Below are positions 25,051-33,407 of a DNA stretch of 64,000 nt, piece after piece. Made by a program: the position numbers and the translations under genes. Within the stretch, counting starts at the first letter, position 1. Each line of letters begins with the position of its first letter. The notes under the pieces were generated by a model. It ran no database searches and was not told the origin of the DNA. It worked only from the letters and a program-made list of their open reading frames with translations. The stretch is from JAAYXS01 sp043820985. Lineage in GTDB: Bacteria; Planctomycetota; Phycisphaerae; UBA1845; Fen-1342. The DNA lies in NCBI GenBank assembly GCA_043820985.1, contig JBDRDH010000117.1:21179-85178 (forward strand), written 5' to 3'.

Positions 25051-26514
25051 TTACTTCTTCGGCGTGGGCGGGGCCTCGACAGCCGTGCGTTGTTCGCGAG
25101 TGGGCAGGCGATCCAGGCGCGGCTTGAGCTGCTCGCTGAAGATGTTCTCGATCTCGGTGCGCAGCTCCTGCCGGCGCTGCTTCAGTTTGGCCGCCGTCTT
25201 CTCGTCCTTGGTTTTCCCGGAGACCGCCGCTGTTTCCAGGCGGCGCTCAAGGCGCTCGATCTCCGGACGGCGCGCGGCCAGTATGCGCCGAGCACGCTCC
25301 TGGCAGTCCCGCAGGATCGCCAGGGCCTTGGCCGACTGTTCGGCGTTCAGGCGGTAGCGCTGGATGAACCTGCGAACGTAAGCCTCCCACAGCGCCTCGG
25401 GGTCCAGGTCCGTGCCGCGTCTGAGCTCGGTCAGCGTCTCCAGGTCCAGCGAAGCGAGCAGAGCGACGTCGATCTTGCGCCCCTTGCCGAATATGCGGGT
25501 CGCCTCATCCGCGGTGATGCTCCCCCGCTTGGCCACTTCGCGGCGCAGGTTCGGCCCTTCCGCAATCTCGCCCCGATTGAGGCGCCTGAAGAACTCCATT
25601 GCATCGACGACGCCCTGTCCGTCCCACTTTCCATGGACGGTGGTGCCATCCAGTTCGACCAGCGTAGCGTCCATCCCGGGCTCAAGCCCGATGTCGTGCA
25701 CGGTCAACTCCTGTGGATGGTCGGCACGATTGAAGCTCGCCTCGAGCACTTGGACGACGCTCGCGGGCTCGCGCCCGTCGCGGTACGCGCTGCTGTAGTA
25801 CTCCACCGCCACGGGGAACCACGCACCATCCTGGCGCTCCAGGGCGCTGCGCGATTCATTCCACCCACCGGCGTCATGCTCCTGGCGGACCTTCACCGCC
25901 GACCAGTCGCGCTCCGGATCGAGCCAGTAGGTCACGGTGTCCACGCTCCGGCGCACGCGTACTAAGTGTAGCCCGCCTTCTTCCCACCAGTCGAACTTCG
26001 GAGCGACCGGGTTACGCGCCAGATCACGCCACACGGCGTCAAAAATGTCCAACTGGACTCGGCCGGCGTGAACGCCCAGCGTTCGCACGTCGTCACACAG
26101 CGACGGATTACGGCGCATGCCGAGAACCTGGCTCAACGCGTTCTCCGATCGCTCGTAGATCTCACTAGGTGCCTCGAACCGATAGCGCGCCTGGCGTCCG
26201 TGTATGGCGGACGGCTGACCTGCCGTGTCGAGCGCAACCACGCCCTCGTCATCGCCGTGATTGACCCAGATTCGCCGCTCGTCCGCGAACCTGGCTGTAT
26301 GATAGATCGTGCGTACCGGCCAGCCCTTCTTGGCGGCTCTCTGGTAGTCCGTCACGGACAAGCGCAGCCGGCCGGTGTGCAAGGCTGCCCGCCCCGCGAC
26401 GAGGCGATCGAGGGCCGCCGGGCCGTCCCATTGCTCATCGGACAGTGCGTGCGCGAGCGCCGTGCAGCACAGTACCAACAAACCTAGCAGTCCGAATGTG
26501 CGCATTGTGTTCAT
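25051..26514 (-). CDS. Exported protein of unknown function with coiled-coil C-terminus
   Basis: This 487-residue protein has a signal peptide (MNTMRTFGLLGLLVLCCTALAHAL). The first ~270 residues are beta-rich with phrases such as RLRLSVTDYQRAAKKG, YHTARFADERRIWVNHGD and VTYWLDPERDWSAVKVRQEH. This is reminiscent of LolA/LppX-like or planctomycete 'outer-membrane lipoprotein-sorting-like' folds, but I cannot assign a family. The C-terminal ~130 residues are highly charged helices (AKALAILRDCQERARRILAA, RRPEIERLERRLETA), probably a coiled coil. GGAG lies seven bases before the chosen ATG; an upstream in-frame start at 26592 lacks a signal peptide. It ends convergently with rpoC. Confidence 0.75.
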   Translation of the reverse strand: MNTMRTFGLLGLLVLCCTALAHALSDEQWDGPAALDRLVAGRAALHTGRLRLSVTDYQRAAKKGWPVRTIYHTARFADERRIWVNHGDDEGVVALDTAGQPSAIHGRQARYRFEAPSEIYERSENALSQVLGMRRNPSLCDDVRTLGVHAGRVQLDIFDAVWRDLARNPVAPKFDWWEEGGLHLVRVRRSVDTVTYWLDPERDWSAVKVRQEHDAGGWNESRSALERQDGAWFPVAVEYYSSAYRDGREPASVVQVLEASFNRADHPQELTVHDIGLEPGMDATLVELDGTTVHGKWDGQGVVDAMEFFRRLNRGEIAEGPNLRREVAKRGSITADEATRIFGKGRKIDVALLASLDLETLTELRRGTDLDPEALWEAYVRRFIQRYRLNAEQSAKALAILRDCQERARRILAARRPEIERLERRLETAAVSGKTKDEKTAAKLKQRRQELRTEIENIFSEQLKPRLDRLPTREQRTAVEAPPTPKK

Positions 26515-26586
26515 CGAGACTCCACAGATGGTTCTAGTGTAGGATACCCCCCCCAGTCCTATCAAGTAGGTTTCAAGAAACTCACC

Positions 26587-26734
26587 CCGCACACTCTCTC
26601 GTGATCCAATTGCGCGCCATGCACCATTTTGGGTATAACGTATACGCCAGACACGAAGCTATCCGGAAGGGGTAACGGGATATGGGTTTAAGCCGACTGG
26701 TGCCTAACGCGTCACCCAGTGTGTCAGACGCGAG
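26587..26734. repeat. Dispersed ~147-bp repeat, copy A
   Basis: This segment aligns with 29945-30090 over its whole length with one 2-base gap and about 98 of 146 identical positions by hand count. Shared blocks include TACGCCAGACA, GGTAACGGG and CGCGTCACCCAG. Read on the minus strand, its right end encodes SRLTHWVTR and a stop, matching the C-terminus SRLTRWVTR of the small lipoprotein overlapping copy B. Here, however, no lipoprotein gene remains upstream of it. Confidence 0.7.
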
Positions 26735-26750
26735 TGTCAGTTCCAGCGTA

Positions 26751-27038
26751 TCACCGATTCCGCCCGCGGATCGCTTCACCTAACCGGCCCACCAACTCGC
26801 CAGGCTCACAGTCCAGATCCACATCCGCCGCGGCCACGATCACGTCGCCGGCCTGTAGACCGGCCCGTTCGGCGGCACTTTCGGGCACCACCGACTGGAT
26901 CAGAATAACCTGGGGGAAGGTTCGCGTATCGAGGCTCAGTTTCTCGGTGTAAGGTGACATAGTGACGCTCAGAAAAGGACGCTCTTCCGCTAACTGTGGC
27001 ACGACCAAGGCCATCAGAACGAGTATCGGGTACGCCAT
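26751..27038 (-). CDS. Small exported PDZ-domain protein, probably frameshifted near its end
   Basis: This 95-residue frame has AGGAGG eight bases before the ATG and a short signal peptide (MAYPILVLMALVVPQLAEE). A PDZ-like domain follows: SVVPESAAERAGLQAGDVIV and the helix GELVGRLGEAIRG. It stops at RGRNR, before the last PDZ strand. In another frame directly across the stop the sequence reads GDTLELTLAS, which looks like that missing strand. A single-base indel near 26760 would therefore rejoin a whole PDZ domain. The stop lies 17 bases from repeat copy A. The protein probably acts, if at all, as a peptide-binding exported module. Confidence 0.65.
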   Translation of the reverse strand: MAYPILVLMALVVPQLAEERPFLSVTMSPYTEKLSLDTRTFPQVILIQSVVPESAAERAGLQAGDVIVAAADVDLDCEPGELVGRLGEAIRGRNR

Positions 27039-27153
27039 ATCAGAATCCTCCTGGAACAATCCCTGTGGGCCATCTTCTGCCAGAAACTACCCGGAAGACC
27101 CAGCCTGACCTCTCCCCCAGCGCTGGCGCGTTCTCTAGGTAACAGCAAGATCG

Positions 27154-27210
27154 TTGACGCCTGCTGATTGCTATTCGTATACTCCGGTTATTGAAAAGTC
27201 GCTGGAGTAT
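27154..27210 (+). promoter_or_regulatory. Promoter with overlapping inverted repeat, O-acetylation operon
   Basis: TTGACG (27154-27159, 5/6) and TATACT (27178-27183, 5/6) are 18 bases apart, a good sigma70-type promoter about 110 bases before the SGNH gene. The inverted repeat ATACTCC (27179-27185) and GGAGTAT (27204-27210), with an 18-base spacer, overlaps the -10 box and start point. It could be an operator or an early-transcript hairpin. Confidence 0.55.
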
Positions 27211-27297
27211 TTTGCTAGCGTATTTTCATCGCTGGCACGGGTCGGCATTTTTCACCACAGGATGCACGCGAACGTTGTTTGATTAACGACTGCCAAT

Positions 27298-28401
27298 ATG
27301 CGACATGTTGAGAGTATTGATATCGTTACGGCGCCTCAGCGTGATGAGCTAAAGCTTCGAAGCGACACCGGCCCAGACGTTTCGGCAGTCCATTTGCCTC
27401 GGGAGAATCGGCAAACTGTGCCGCCTGACCGGGCGTTGCGCCGCGCTGTATTCTGGATCGTCCTGGCCGTTATCGGCGTCGCCATCACGACTGCTCATCT
27501 GCTGGAAGAATACATGAGCTACGACGTTGGCCCAATGCTGCAGATGCAGGTGGGATCATACGGAAACGCTTTGGTACATTACTCAAAGGCTGCCCCGCCC
27601 AAAAAAATGGTCGTCATTCTTGGGAACTCCGTTTACCAGGGACACTCTGTTGTCAAATACATGGACCGGTTCGCCAAGGAGGAGCAGCGCGCCATTCAGT
27701 TCATCAATCTGGCGACGACCGGGGCGGGAATTTCCGATTACGTCGTTCAGGCCGCAAGTGCAATCCAGCACAAGCCGGACATGATCGTCATCTGCCTGGC
27801 GGATTGTACTTTCCTTCCCGAGGGACCAAAGTTTCGCTCCGACGCCGATCAGCAGGCGTTTGAGCCCGGCATTCTTCGATCAGTGCCCTGGTCGTTCTAC
27901 CCGCGCCATTTCGACCTGATAACCGGCGGCGGGTCGATCGTGTCGTCGGTTTTCCCGCTCAAGCGGCTTGATCCGATCCTGCGCAGCAGGTTGTCCCGCC
28001 ACAAGCGCTTTCCGAAAGTGCTGAGTCGCCACATCCATTTCCCACACTTGAACCTTGTGGCCGACCAGCGAATTCGCAATCGTGAACGCGGGCAGCGGGC
28101 CGACTTGCCGCCGATGGATGATTATCGAGAGACGATGGTCGAACTGATGGACGTCTTGAAGGGCGGCGACGTCCCGACGCTGTTCATCTGGCAGGAGAAT
28201 GCTCCTGTAAGTCGCTCCGATGAGATCAGGACGACGATCGCCGAGGTAATCAAAGCATACGACTTTGCCGCGATTGTGGATTTCAGCTCGCGGTGGAATC
28301 CCGAGCAATTCGGGGACAGGAATCACCCCGTGCGTCATCACTATAAGGCATACTCACACCGGCACTACGAAGCGATTTGTGCGGCCCTCGACAATTTGTA
28401 A
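27298..28401 (+). CDS. Membrane-anchored SGNH-type (AlgX/DltD-like) protein
   Basis: This 367-residue protein has a basic, disordered N-terminus and one membrane anchor near residues 45-68 (AVFWIVLAVIGVAITTAHLL). An extracytoplasmic SGNH hydrolase-like domain follows. Block I is VVILGNSVYQGHSV (near residue 107, Ser as likely nucleophile), and the C-terminal Asp-x-x-His is in GDRNHPVRHHYKAYS near residue 340. Such proteins pair with MBOAT acyltransferases to transfer acetyl groups to cell-surface polysaccharide, as AlgX/AlgJ do with AlgI. The MBOAT gene starts three bases after its stop. No good ribosome site precedes the ATG at 27298, so the exact start is uncertain. Confidence 0.75.
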   Translation: MRHVESIDIVTAPQRDELKLRSDTGPDVSAVHLPRENRQTVPPDRALRRAVFWIVLAVIGVAITTAHLLEEYMSYDVGPMLQMQVGSYGNALVHYSKAAPPKKMVVILGNSVYQGHSVVKYMDRFAKEEQRAIQFINLATTGAGISDYVVQAASAIQHKPDMIVICLADCTFLPEGPKFRSDADQQAFEPGILRSVPWSFYPRHFDLITGGGSIVSSVFPLKRLDPILRSRLSRHKRFPKVLSRHIHFPHLNLVADQRIRNRERGQRADLPPMDDYRETMVELMDVLKGGDVPTLFIWQENAPVSRSDEIRTTIAEVIKAYDFAAIVDFSSRWNPEQFGDRNHPVRHHYKAYSHRHYEAICAALDNL

Positions 28402-28404
28402 CCA

Positions 28405-29862
28405 ATGCTCTTCAATAGCTGGCTATTCATCGCCTTTTTCGTTGTCGTCTACCTGGTCTACCTGCGGGTGCGCCACAATGCGCAAAACTGGCTCCTGCTG
28501 GCCGCGAGCTATTATTTCTATGCCTGTTGGGACTGGCGCTTCCTGTCGCTGATCCTGATTTCCACGGCCGTTGATTTCGTTTGCTCGCGTCGCATCGCGT
28601 CCGCGATCGAAAGACGCACGCGACGCCGATATCTCGTCGTCAGCGTCATCACCAACCTCGGCTTGCTCGGCGCCTTCAAGTATTACGACTTCTTCGTGGG
28701 GAATCTCGAGGTTCTGCTGACGGCGCTTGGAATCCCCTGCTCCTCGATGACGCTTGGTATCATCGTCCCGGTCGGAATCTCGTTCTACACGTTCCAGACG
28801 ATGAGCTATACGATCGACGTGTATCGCAAGGAACTGCCGGCCTGCGACAGGCTGCGAGATTTTGCGCTGTACGTCGCGTTCTTCCCACAATTGGTAGCCG
28901 GTCCGATCGAACGGGGCAAACGCTTTCTACCACAGGTGCAGAAGCAGCGTATCCTGACGACCGACGGTCTGCGACAGGGCATCTGGTGGGTGCTGCTCGG
29001 CTATTTCATGAAGGTCTACGTGGCCGACAACCTTTCTCCGTTTGTGGACCGCGCTTACACCGCCAGCGACGCCGACGGCGTGGCCGCCTTGCTCGCCATA
29101 TATGGTTTCACTTTCCAGATATACTGTGATTTCGCCGGGTACAGTCATATCGCACGCGGGATCTCACGGCTCATGGGATTTCAACTGATCGAGAATTTCC
29201 ACATGCCATATCTGGCAACCACCCCCAGCGATTTCTGGAAACGCTGGCACATCAGCCTGTCAAGCTGGCTGAAGGACTATCTGTACATCCCCCTTGGCGG
29301 TAATCGCCGCGGACCCGCGCGTACATACATCAATCTCACGCTTACAATGCTGCTCGGCGGACTCTGGCACGGAGCCCAGTGGAAGTTTGTCATTTGGGGC
29401 GGGTTTCACGGCCTCCTACTCGTGGTCTTTCGGCTTTTTGGGCAAGGGCGTTCCCGGCCTGCCGGCCGTTTAGCAGAGGGCGAGCATCGGCCGGGCGGTG
29501 CGTTTTCGCACGTGATTCTTGCCGCAATTCGGCGAATCGTCGCCACGTTTGCATTCTTCCATGTCGTATGCCTGGGCTGGATCATCTTCCGTTGCGAATC
29601 GCTCGCACAGATATGGTCATTCCCCTACAGCGTTTTCACGAACCTGCACCTGGACGAGACAGCCATCGAGCAATTCGGCGTGCTCGGTCTGCTGATCGTG
29701 CCGGTGATCCTGCTCGACCTGCTATCCGAGTTCTTGCGCGACGTCGACTTCATCACGCGCTGGCCATGGCCGGTGCGTCATCTCGCTTACGTCACGATGC
29801 TGGTTCTGCTCGCTACCTTGGGGGCACGCGGTCAGGACGAATTCATCTACTTCCAGTTCTGA
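28405..29862 (+). CDS. MBOAT O-acyltransferase (AlgI/DltB-like)
   Basis: This 485-residue polytopic membrane protein carries the MBOAT hallmarks: GIIVPVGISFYTFQTMSYTI, LVAGPIERGKRFLPQ, PSDFWKRWHISLSSWLKDY, YIPLGGNRRG and the catalytic His in LTMLLGGLWHGAQW near residue 321. AlgI-type proteins move acetyl groups across the cytoplasmic membrane to modify exopolysaccharide, while DltB handles D-alanine. The close coupling to an SGNH partner favours polysaccharide O-acetylation. The start codon lies three bases after the upstream stop. Residues after about 350 include a non-conserved charged loop. Confidence 0.93.
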   Translation: MLFNSWLFIAFFVVVYLVYLRVRHNAQNWLLLAASYYFYACWDWRFLSLILISTAVDFVCSRRIASAIERRTRRRYLVVSVITNLGLLGAFKYYDFFVGNLEVLLTALGIPCSSMTLGIIVPVGISFYTFQTMSYTIDVYRKELPACDRLRDFALYVAFFPQLVAGPIERGKRFLPQVQKQRILTTDGLRQGIWWVLLGYFMKVYVADNLSPFVDRAYTASDADGVAALLAIYGFTFQIYCDFAGYSHIARGISRLMGFQLIENFHMPYLATTPSDFWKRWHISLSSWLKDYLYIPLGGNRRGPARTYINLTLTMLLGGLWHGAQWKFVIWGGFHGLLLVVFRLFGQGRSRPAGRLAEGEHRPGGAFSHVILAAIRRIVATFAFFHVVCLGWIIFRCESLAQIWSFPYSVFTNLHLDETAIEQFGVLGLLIVPVILLDLLSEFLRDVDFITRWPWPVRHLAYVTMLVLLATLGARGQDEFIYFQF

Positions 29863-29944
29863 TGAAATCTCGACATCCAGGTCGGCCGTCGAAAACGGAG
29901 GCCCGACGCCATTGGCTACCTTGCTGCTTTCCCATCAGCCTGCT

Positions 29945-30090
29945 CCGCACACTCTCGTGACCCAATTGTGTATGGTATATCGCTTGACGTACGACACATA
30001 CGCCAGACATGGAGGCGCCCGGAAGCGGTAACGGGGGCTGTGGTTGGAAACGACCTGGATTAGCGCGTCACCCAGCGTGTCAGGCGCGAG
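29945..30090. repeat. Dispersed ~147-bp repeat, copy B
   Basis: Partner of 26587-26734. Its right end overlaps the last ten codons and the stop of the small lipoprotein gene at 30060-30260, and the rest lies in that gene's 3' flank. The unit thus looks like a gene 3' end plus its downstream region. Confidence 0.7.
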
Positions 30091-30260
30091 GGACGGTTGA
30101 GCATCCACATGTCGTTCCAGTCGTCTGACACTTGGAGCATTTCGTACTGCCAGACTCGCTGGTAGGTCGTGCGAACCTCGGCGGCCGTTTGTGTTTGAGT
30201 GGCGCAGCCACATAACGCAACGGCACAGACGATCATTCCAATAATTAACAGTGCGCGCAT
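30060..30260 (-). CDS. Small lipoprotein (66 residues)
   Basis: MRALLIIGMIVCAVALCGC is a lipoprotein signal with lipobox ALCGC; AGGGGA lies six bases before the ATG. The mature peptide is only about 48 residues, with a helical stretch (AAEVRTTYQRVWQYEMLQV) and a C-terminus of DDWNDMWMLNRPSRLTRWVTR type, aromatic- and Arg-rich. Short lipoproteins with a similar ending seem common in planctomycetes from memory, but I know no function. Its 3' end is part of a repeat found again next to the PDZ gene. Confidence 0.7.
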   Translation of the reverse strand: MRALLIIGMIVCAVALCGCATQTQTAAEVRTTYQRVWQYEMLQVSDDWNDMWMLNRPSRLTRWVTR

Positions 30261-30397
30261 CCAGTTCCCCTTGAGGTAAAACACACTCAAGCTTTCGGCA
30301 TAGTGTTGGCTCGCCAGCGTGACCTGTCAACCGTAAAAACGCGCGAGAACCAAAACCAGTCGCCCCGTCAGCCCTCCATTAGTACTTCAAAAAGAAA

Positions 30398-30871
30398 TCA
30401 GCTCAGGCGCTGCCGCAGGATGGCCATCCGTTGCGGATCTGGGACTATTATAGTTATTTGTCGCTTGTGACTGCCCGCGTGTGCCAGTTCTATTTGCCAA
30501 GACTCGGGGGGCAGTATCTCGGCGGCTCGATCGGCCCATTCGATTGCTATTACACTTTGCGGATCATCAAGCATCTCGTCCAAACCCAGCGACCACAGTT
30601 CCGATCCGGCTTTAAGACGATAAAGATCAATATGATAAAGAGTTAGTCGTCCCGCATACTCGCGTACCAGCACGAATGTGGGACTGACGACCAGCTCGTC
30701 CGCCGCCACCTCTAACCCCTCGGCCAGACCTTTGACCAGTTGAGTTTTCCCGGCTCCCAGCGGTCCGCTCAGGGCGAAAAGGTCTCCCGGACGCGCCATA
30801 TCACCTAGCATCCGCCCCAGCTTGAGTGTGGCCGCCGGGCTTTTTGACTGCCAAGTGATAGCGGGATTCAC
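30398..30871 (-). CDS. tsaE: tRNA t6A37 biosynthesis ATPase TsaE
   Basis: TsaE is the ATPase needed by TsaBCD to make N6-threonylcarbamoyladenosine at position 37 of ANN-decoding tRNAs. The 157-residue protein has Walker A GPLGAGKTQ (residues 36-44) and SPTFVLVREY. It also has LYHIDLYRL and VIAIEWADRAAEILPP, all family hallmarks. The start is a GTG overlapping the thiL stop in GTGA, with GGGAG about nine bases upstream, which suggests translational coupling. Confidence 0.93.
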   Translation of the reverse strand: MNPAITWQSKSPAATLKLGRMLGDMARPGDLFALSGPLGAGKTQLVKGLAEGLEVAADELVVSPTFVLVREYAGRLTLYHIDLYRLKAGSELWSLGLDEMLDDPQSVIAIEWADRAAEILPPESWQIELAHAGSHKRQITIIVPDPQRMAILRQRLS

Positions 30872-31812
30872 CGGAAGTGCTCCCAGCCGCGTCGCTCGAT
30901 TGGCGTCCGCTGCCCATCCGTGGCGGTCAGGAACAAGCCCGGGCCGGGCTCTATCTGGCCGAGAAGCAGCAATCCGAGGGAGGCGCAAATGTCGGCCGGG
31001 GCTGAATTAGGGAGTGCTACGATCAGCTCAAAATCCTCGCCGTCGTACAGGGCATGCTCTCGTGGGCTTTGACCATCTCGCCGGGCCAACTCGAAAGAAT
31101 CCTGGTGGACGGCGGCATCGAGGGCCGCCACATCGATGGTTGCCCCGCAATCCGAGGCCTCCAGGATTCGCCACAGGTCGATGGCCAGACCATCGCTGAT
31201 ATCAATCATGGCTGTTGGGGCCAATTGGCGGTTAATGGCCAGGGCGGTCTCGATGCGTGGCTCGAAGCTCATGTGACGTCCGAGAATCGAGCCGCCCAGG
31301 GCTCCACTGACGTAGATTCGATCTCCAGGCCGGGCCCCGTCGCGGCATACCGGCTGGCGACCGGCTTCCGGCCGAGCGGCGATGGTGATGCTGATGGCAG
31401 TGGGGGCCTGCCAGCTATTGGTATCGCCCCCGCCGATCGGGCAAGCGTAGCGCAGGCCACATTCGTGCGCGCCCCGCATGAGATTAAGAGCGTCATCCAG
31501 GCCAAGGTTTTCGTTGAGAATCAGAGCGCACAGGGCCGAGACAGGGCGTGTCGCCATGGCGGCACAATCACTGAGGTTGGCGGCCATGGCCTTCCGCCCG
31601 ATGTCATACCAACCATGCTGGGCGGAATTGAAGTCCACGCCGTCCATCAGTGTGTCAACGGTCCATAACCACGGCTGTCCCGGTTCGATCACGGCCATGT
31701 CGTCAATCAGGTCGCGCGGCGTGTCGGCCGGGATATTTGTGGTTCCCGAACGGCCAATTATTTGCCGTAATTGGTGGATCAGAATGCTCTCGCTTTTCGG
31801 ATTGTTTTCCAT
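30868..31812 (-). CDS. thiL: Thiamine-monophosphate kinase
   Basis: ThiL phosphorylates thiamine monophosphate to the active diphosphate. The 314-residue sequence has the acidic metal-binding motifs IDDMAVIE near the N-terminus and VDTLMDGVDF. IGRKAMAANLSDCAAMATRP, CPIGGGDTNSW, MIDISDGLAIDL and LYDGEDFELIVALP complete the family pattern. I start at the ATG 31812; the frame is open to 31866. It forms a coupled pair with tsaE. The region to its right contains a perfect TATAAT on the minus strand near 31929 but no matching -35. Confidence 0.93.
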   Translation of the reverse strand: MENNPKSESILIHQLRQIIGRSGTTNIPADTPRDLIDDMAVIEPGQPWLWTVDTLMDGVDFNSAQHGWYDIGRKAMAANLSDCAAMATRPVSALCALILNENLGLDDALNLMRGAHECGLRYACPIGGGDTNSWQAPTAISITIAARPEAGRQPVCRDGARPGDRIYVSGALGGSILGRHMSFEPRIETALAINRQLAPTAMIDISDGLAIDLWRILEASDCGATIDVAALDAAVHQDSFELARRDGQSPREHALYDGEDFELIVALPNSAPADICASLGLLLLGQIEPGPGLFLTATDGQRTPIERRGWEHFR

Positions 31813-31890
31813 GAGCGTAATGCTGCCGCTACCAGAGGATCGACCGACAGGATCATACCTGCCCAACGACCGCCAAATCAGCGGTTGTGG

Positions 31891-31919
31891 TTGGAAACTG
31901 GCTAGCCGGCCGATACACT
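31891..31919 (+). promoter_or_regulatory. Candidate promoter of the DUF1570 gene
   Basis: TTGGAA (31891-31896) and TACACT (31914-31919) are separated by 17 bases and lie about 60 bases before the ATG at 31978. Both hexamers match consensus at 4/6 positions. Confidence 0.4.
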
Positions 31920-31977
31920 ATTAGAGGTATTATAAGGGCAGAGATAAAACCCGGGGCTTCCAGGATAGGGTGAGACC

Positions 31978-33369
31978 ATGAATATCCGATGTCTTTTCAG
32001 ATCAAGCCTGTTGCCGAGTATGCTATTTCTGCTGTTGGCCACGCCGGCCGTTTGGGGGCAGGAGGATCTGGGTAAGAGGCGTGTTCAGGACATGAAAGGC
32101 CGCTGGTATTCCGGCCAGGTAACGGAACTGCCCGATGCTTACAAGATCAAGCAGGACAACGGCATCACCACCACGCTCAAGAAAAGCGAGGTCAAGCTGA
32201 TCCGTTCATTGGTGGAGTCAACCGCCACGGATGCCGCTTCCGAATATGACGCCTACGAAACCGGCAACTCTTTGCGCCGCTACGTGACGGACGAGGAGGT
32301 GTCTGAACTCCTGGAAGGGATCACGATCGACACGTCGGATATCATCGAGAGCGGCGGTGACATGCTGGACGAGCTGCCGGTAGACGAGGAATCGCTCGAT
32401 GAAATGAAACGCCTGGCGGGAGCGCGTGATGATCAGGTCATGCTGAAACCGCACTTTGCGCTGGTTTTCACCTCTTCCGAGGAAGAAGCCCGGCGTCTGG
32501 CCGCGCGCCTGGAATCGGTCTATCGCTGGAACATCAAGTTCTTGAAGATGCTCGATATACCACCAACCCAGCCCGAGCATAAACTGGAGATTTTCTACTT
32601 CGGCACGCACAAGGAGTTTGAGGCGTATTCCGTGAACACCGGCGGCGGGCCTTCGGGCGCCTTGGGTTTCTATCGCCCCGGCGACAACCGCTCCGCGTTC
32701 TTCGAGCTGTCCACCTTTCCACCAATCGCCTTCTGGCTGGAAATGGCCAAGGACAAGCGCATCCCTCACAAACAGCGCCAGATCGCCCGCAACAAGCTGA
32801 ACCAGTGGGTGGAATTCAACAACATGGAGGTGATCCAGCACGAAGCCGGGCACCATATCCACTTCAACATCGGCCTGTTCCCGCGTGACGTGTTTATGGA
32901 TCGCGACAGCTTTGACAGTCTACCGCGCTGGTTGGTGGAAGGCACCACAATGATGTTTGAGTTCCCCCCGACCAAGGCCGGCGCCAGTCTGGGAACGGTC
33001 AATCACGGCCGCTTGGACGAGTTCGACAAGATCTATGGCCGCAAGGACGAACACCGGCGTTTGTCCCCCCAGCGGCTGAAGACATTTATTCTGGACAACG
33101 GCGTCTTCCTGCGCGGCGGTCATACAACTTACTCGCTGGGTTGGGCGCTGGTGTACTATTGCTGGAAAGAGAACCGGGACGGCTACGCCGAGTATATGAA
33201 GATCATCTCGGAGCGCGAGCCGGGAGTTGATGTTTCCTATACTCAGCGGGAACGGGAATTTGAGGATATCTTTGGGCGCGTGGACGAGGACTGGATTGAC
33301 GATTGGTATGAGTTCCTCGACGGTTTGCTGCTCAAGCGTTCCGTCCTGCCACCAGAGATTCGTCCGTAG
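31978..33369 (+). CDS. Exported DUF1570-like putative metallopeptidase, copy 1
   Basis: This 463-residue protein has a signal peptide ending ATPAVWGQ. A ~50-residue segment (KGRWYSGQVTELPDAYKIKQ) resembles a small beta domain for envelope proteins. After an acidic linker, the main domain carries H288-EAGHHIHFNIG (HExxH) and WLVEGTTMMFEFP, whose Glu may be the third zinc ligand. LEIFYFGTHKEFEAY and TTYSLGWALVYYCW also match the DUF1570 pattern common in planctomycetes. Activity is predicted, not shown by the sequence. The neighbouring gene is a diverged paralogue. Confidence 0.8.
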   Translation: MNIRCLFRSSLLPSMLFLLLATPAVWGQEDLGKRRVQDMKGRWYSGQVTELPDAYKIKQDNGITTTLKKSEVKLIRSLVESTATDAASEYDAYETGNSLRRYVTDEEVSELLEGITIDTSDIIESGGDMLDELPVDEESLDEMKRLAGARDDQVMLKPHFALVFTSSEEEARRLAARLESVYRWNIKFLKMLDIPPTQPEHKLEIFYFGTHKEFEAYSVNTGGGPSGALGFYRPGDNRSAFFELSTFPPIAFWLEMAKDKRIPHKQRQIARNKLNQWVEFNNMEVIQHEAGHHIHFNIGLFPRDVFMDRDSFDSLPRWLVEGTTMMFEFPPTKAGASLGTVNHGRLDEFDKIYGRKDEHRRLSPQRLKTFILDNGVFLRGGHTTYSLGWALVYYCWKENRDGYAEYMKIISEREPGVDVSYTQREREFEDIFGRVDEDWIDDWYEFLDGLLLKRSVLPPEIRP

Positions 33370-33407
33370 CACCACGCCGCCCGACAACGGCATAGTGGAC
33401 AAGGCCA

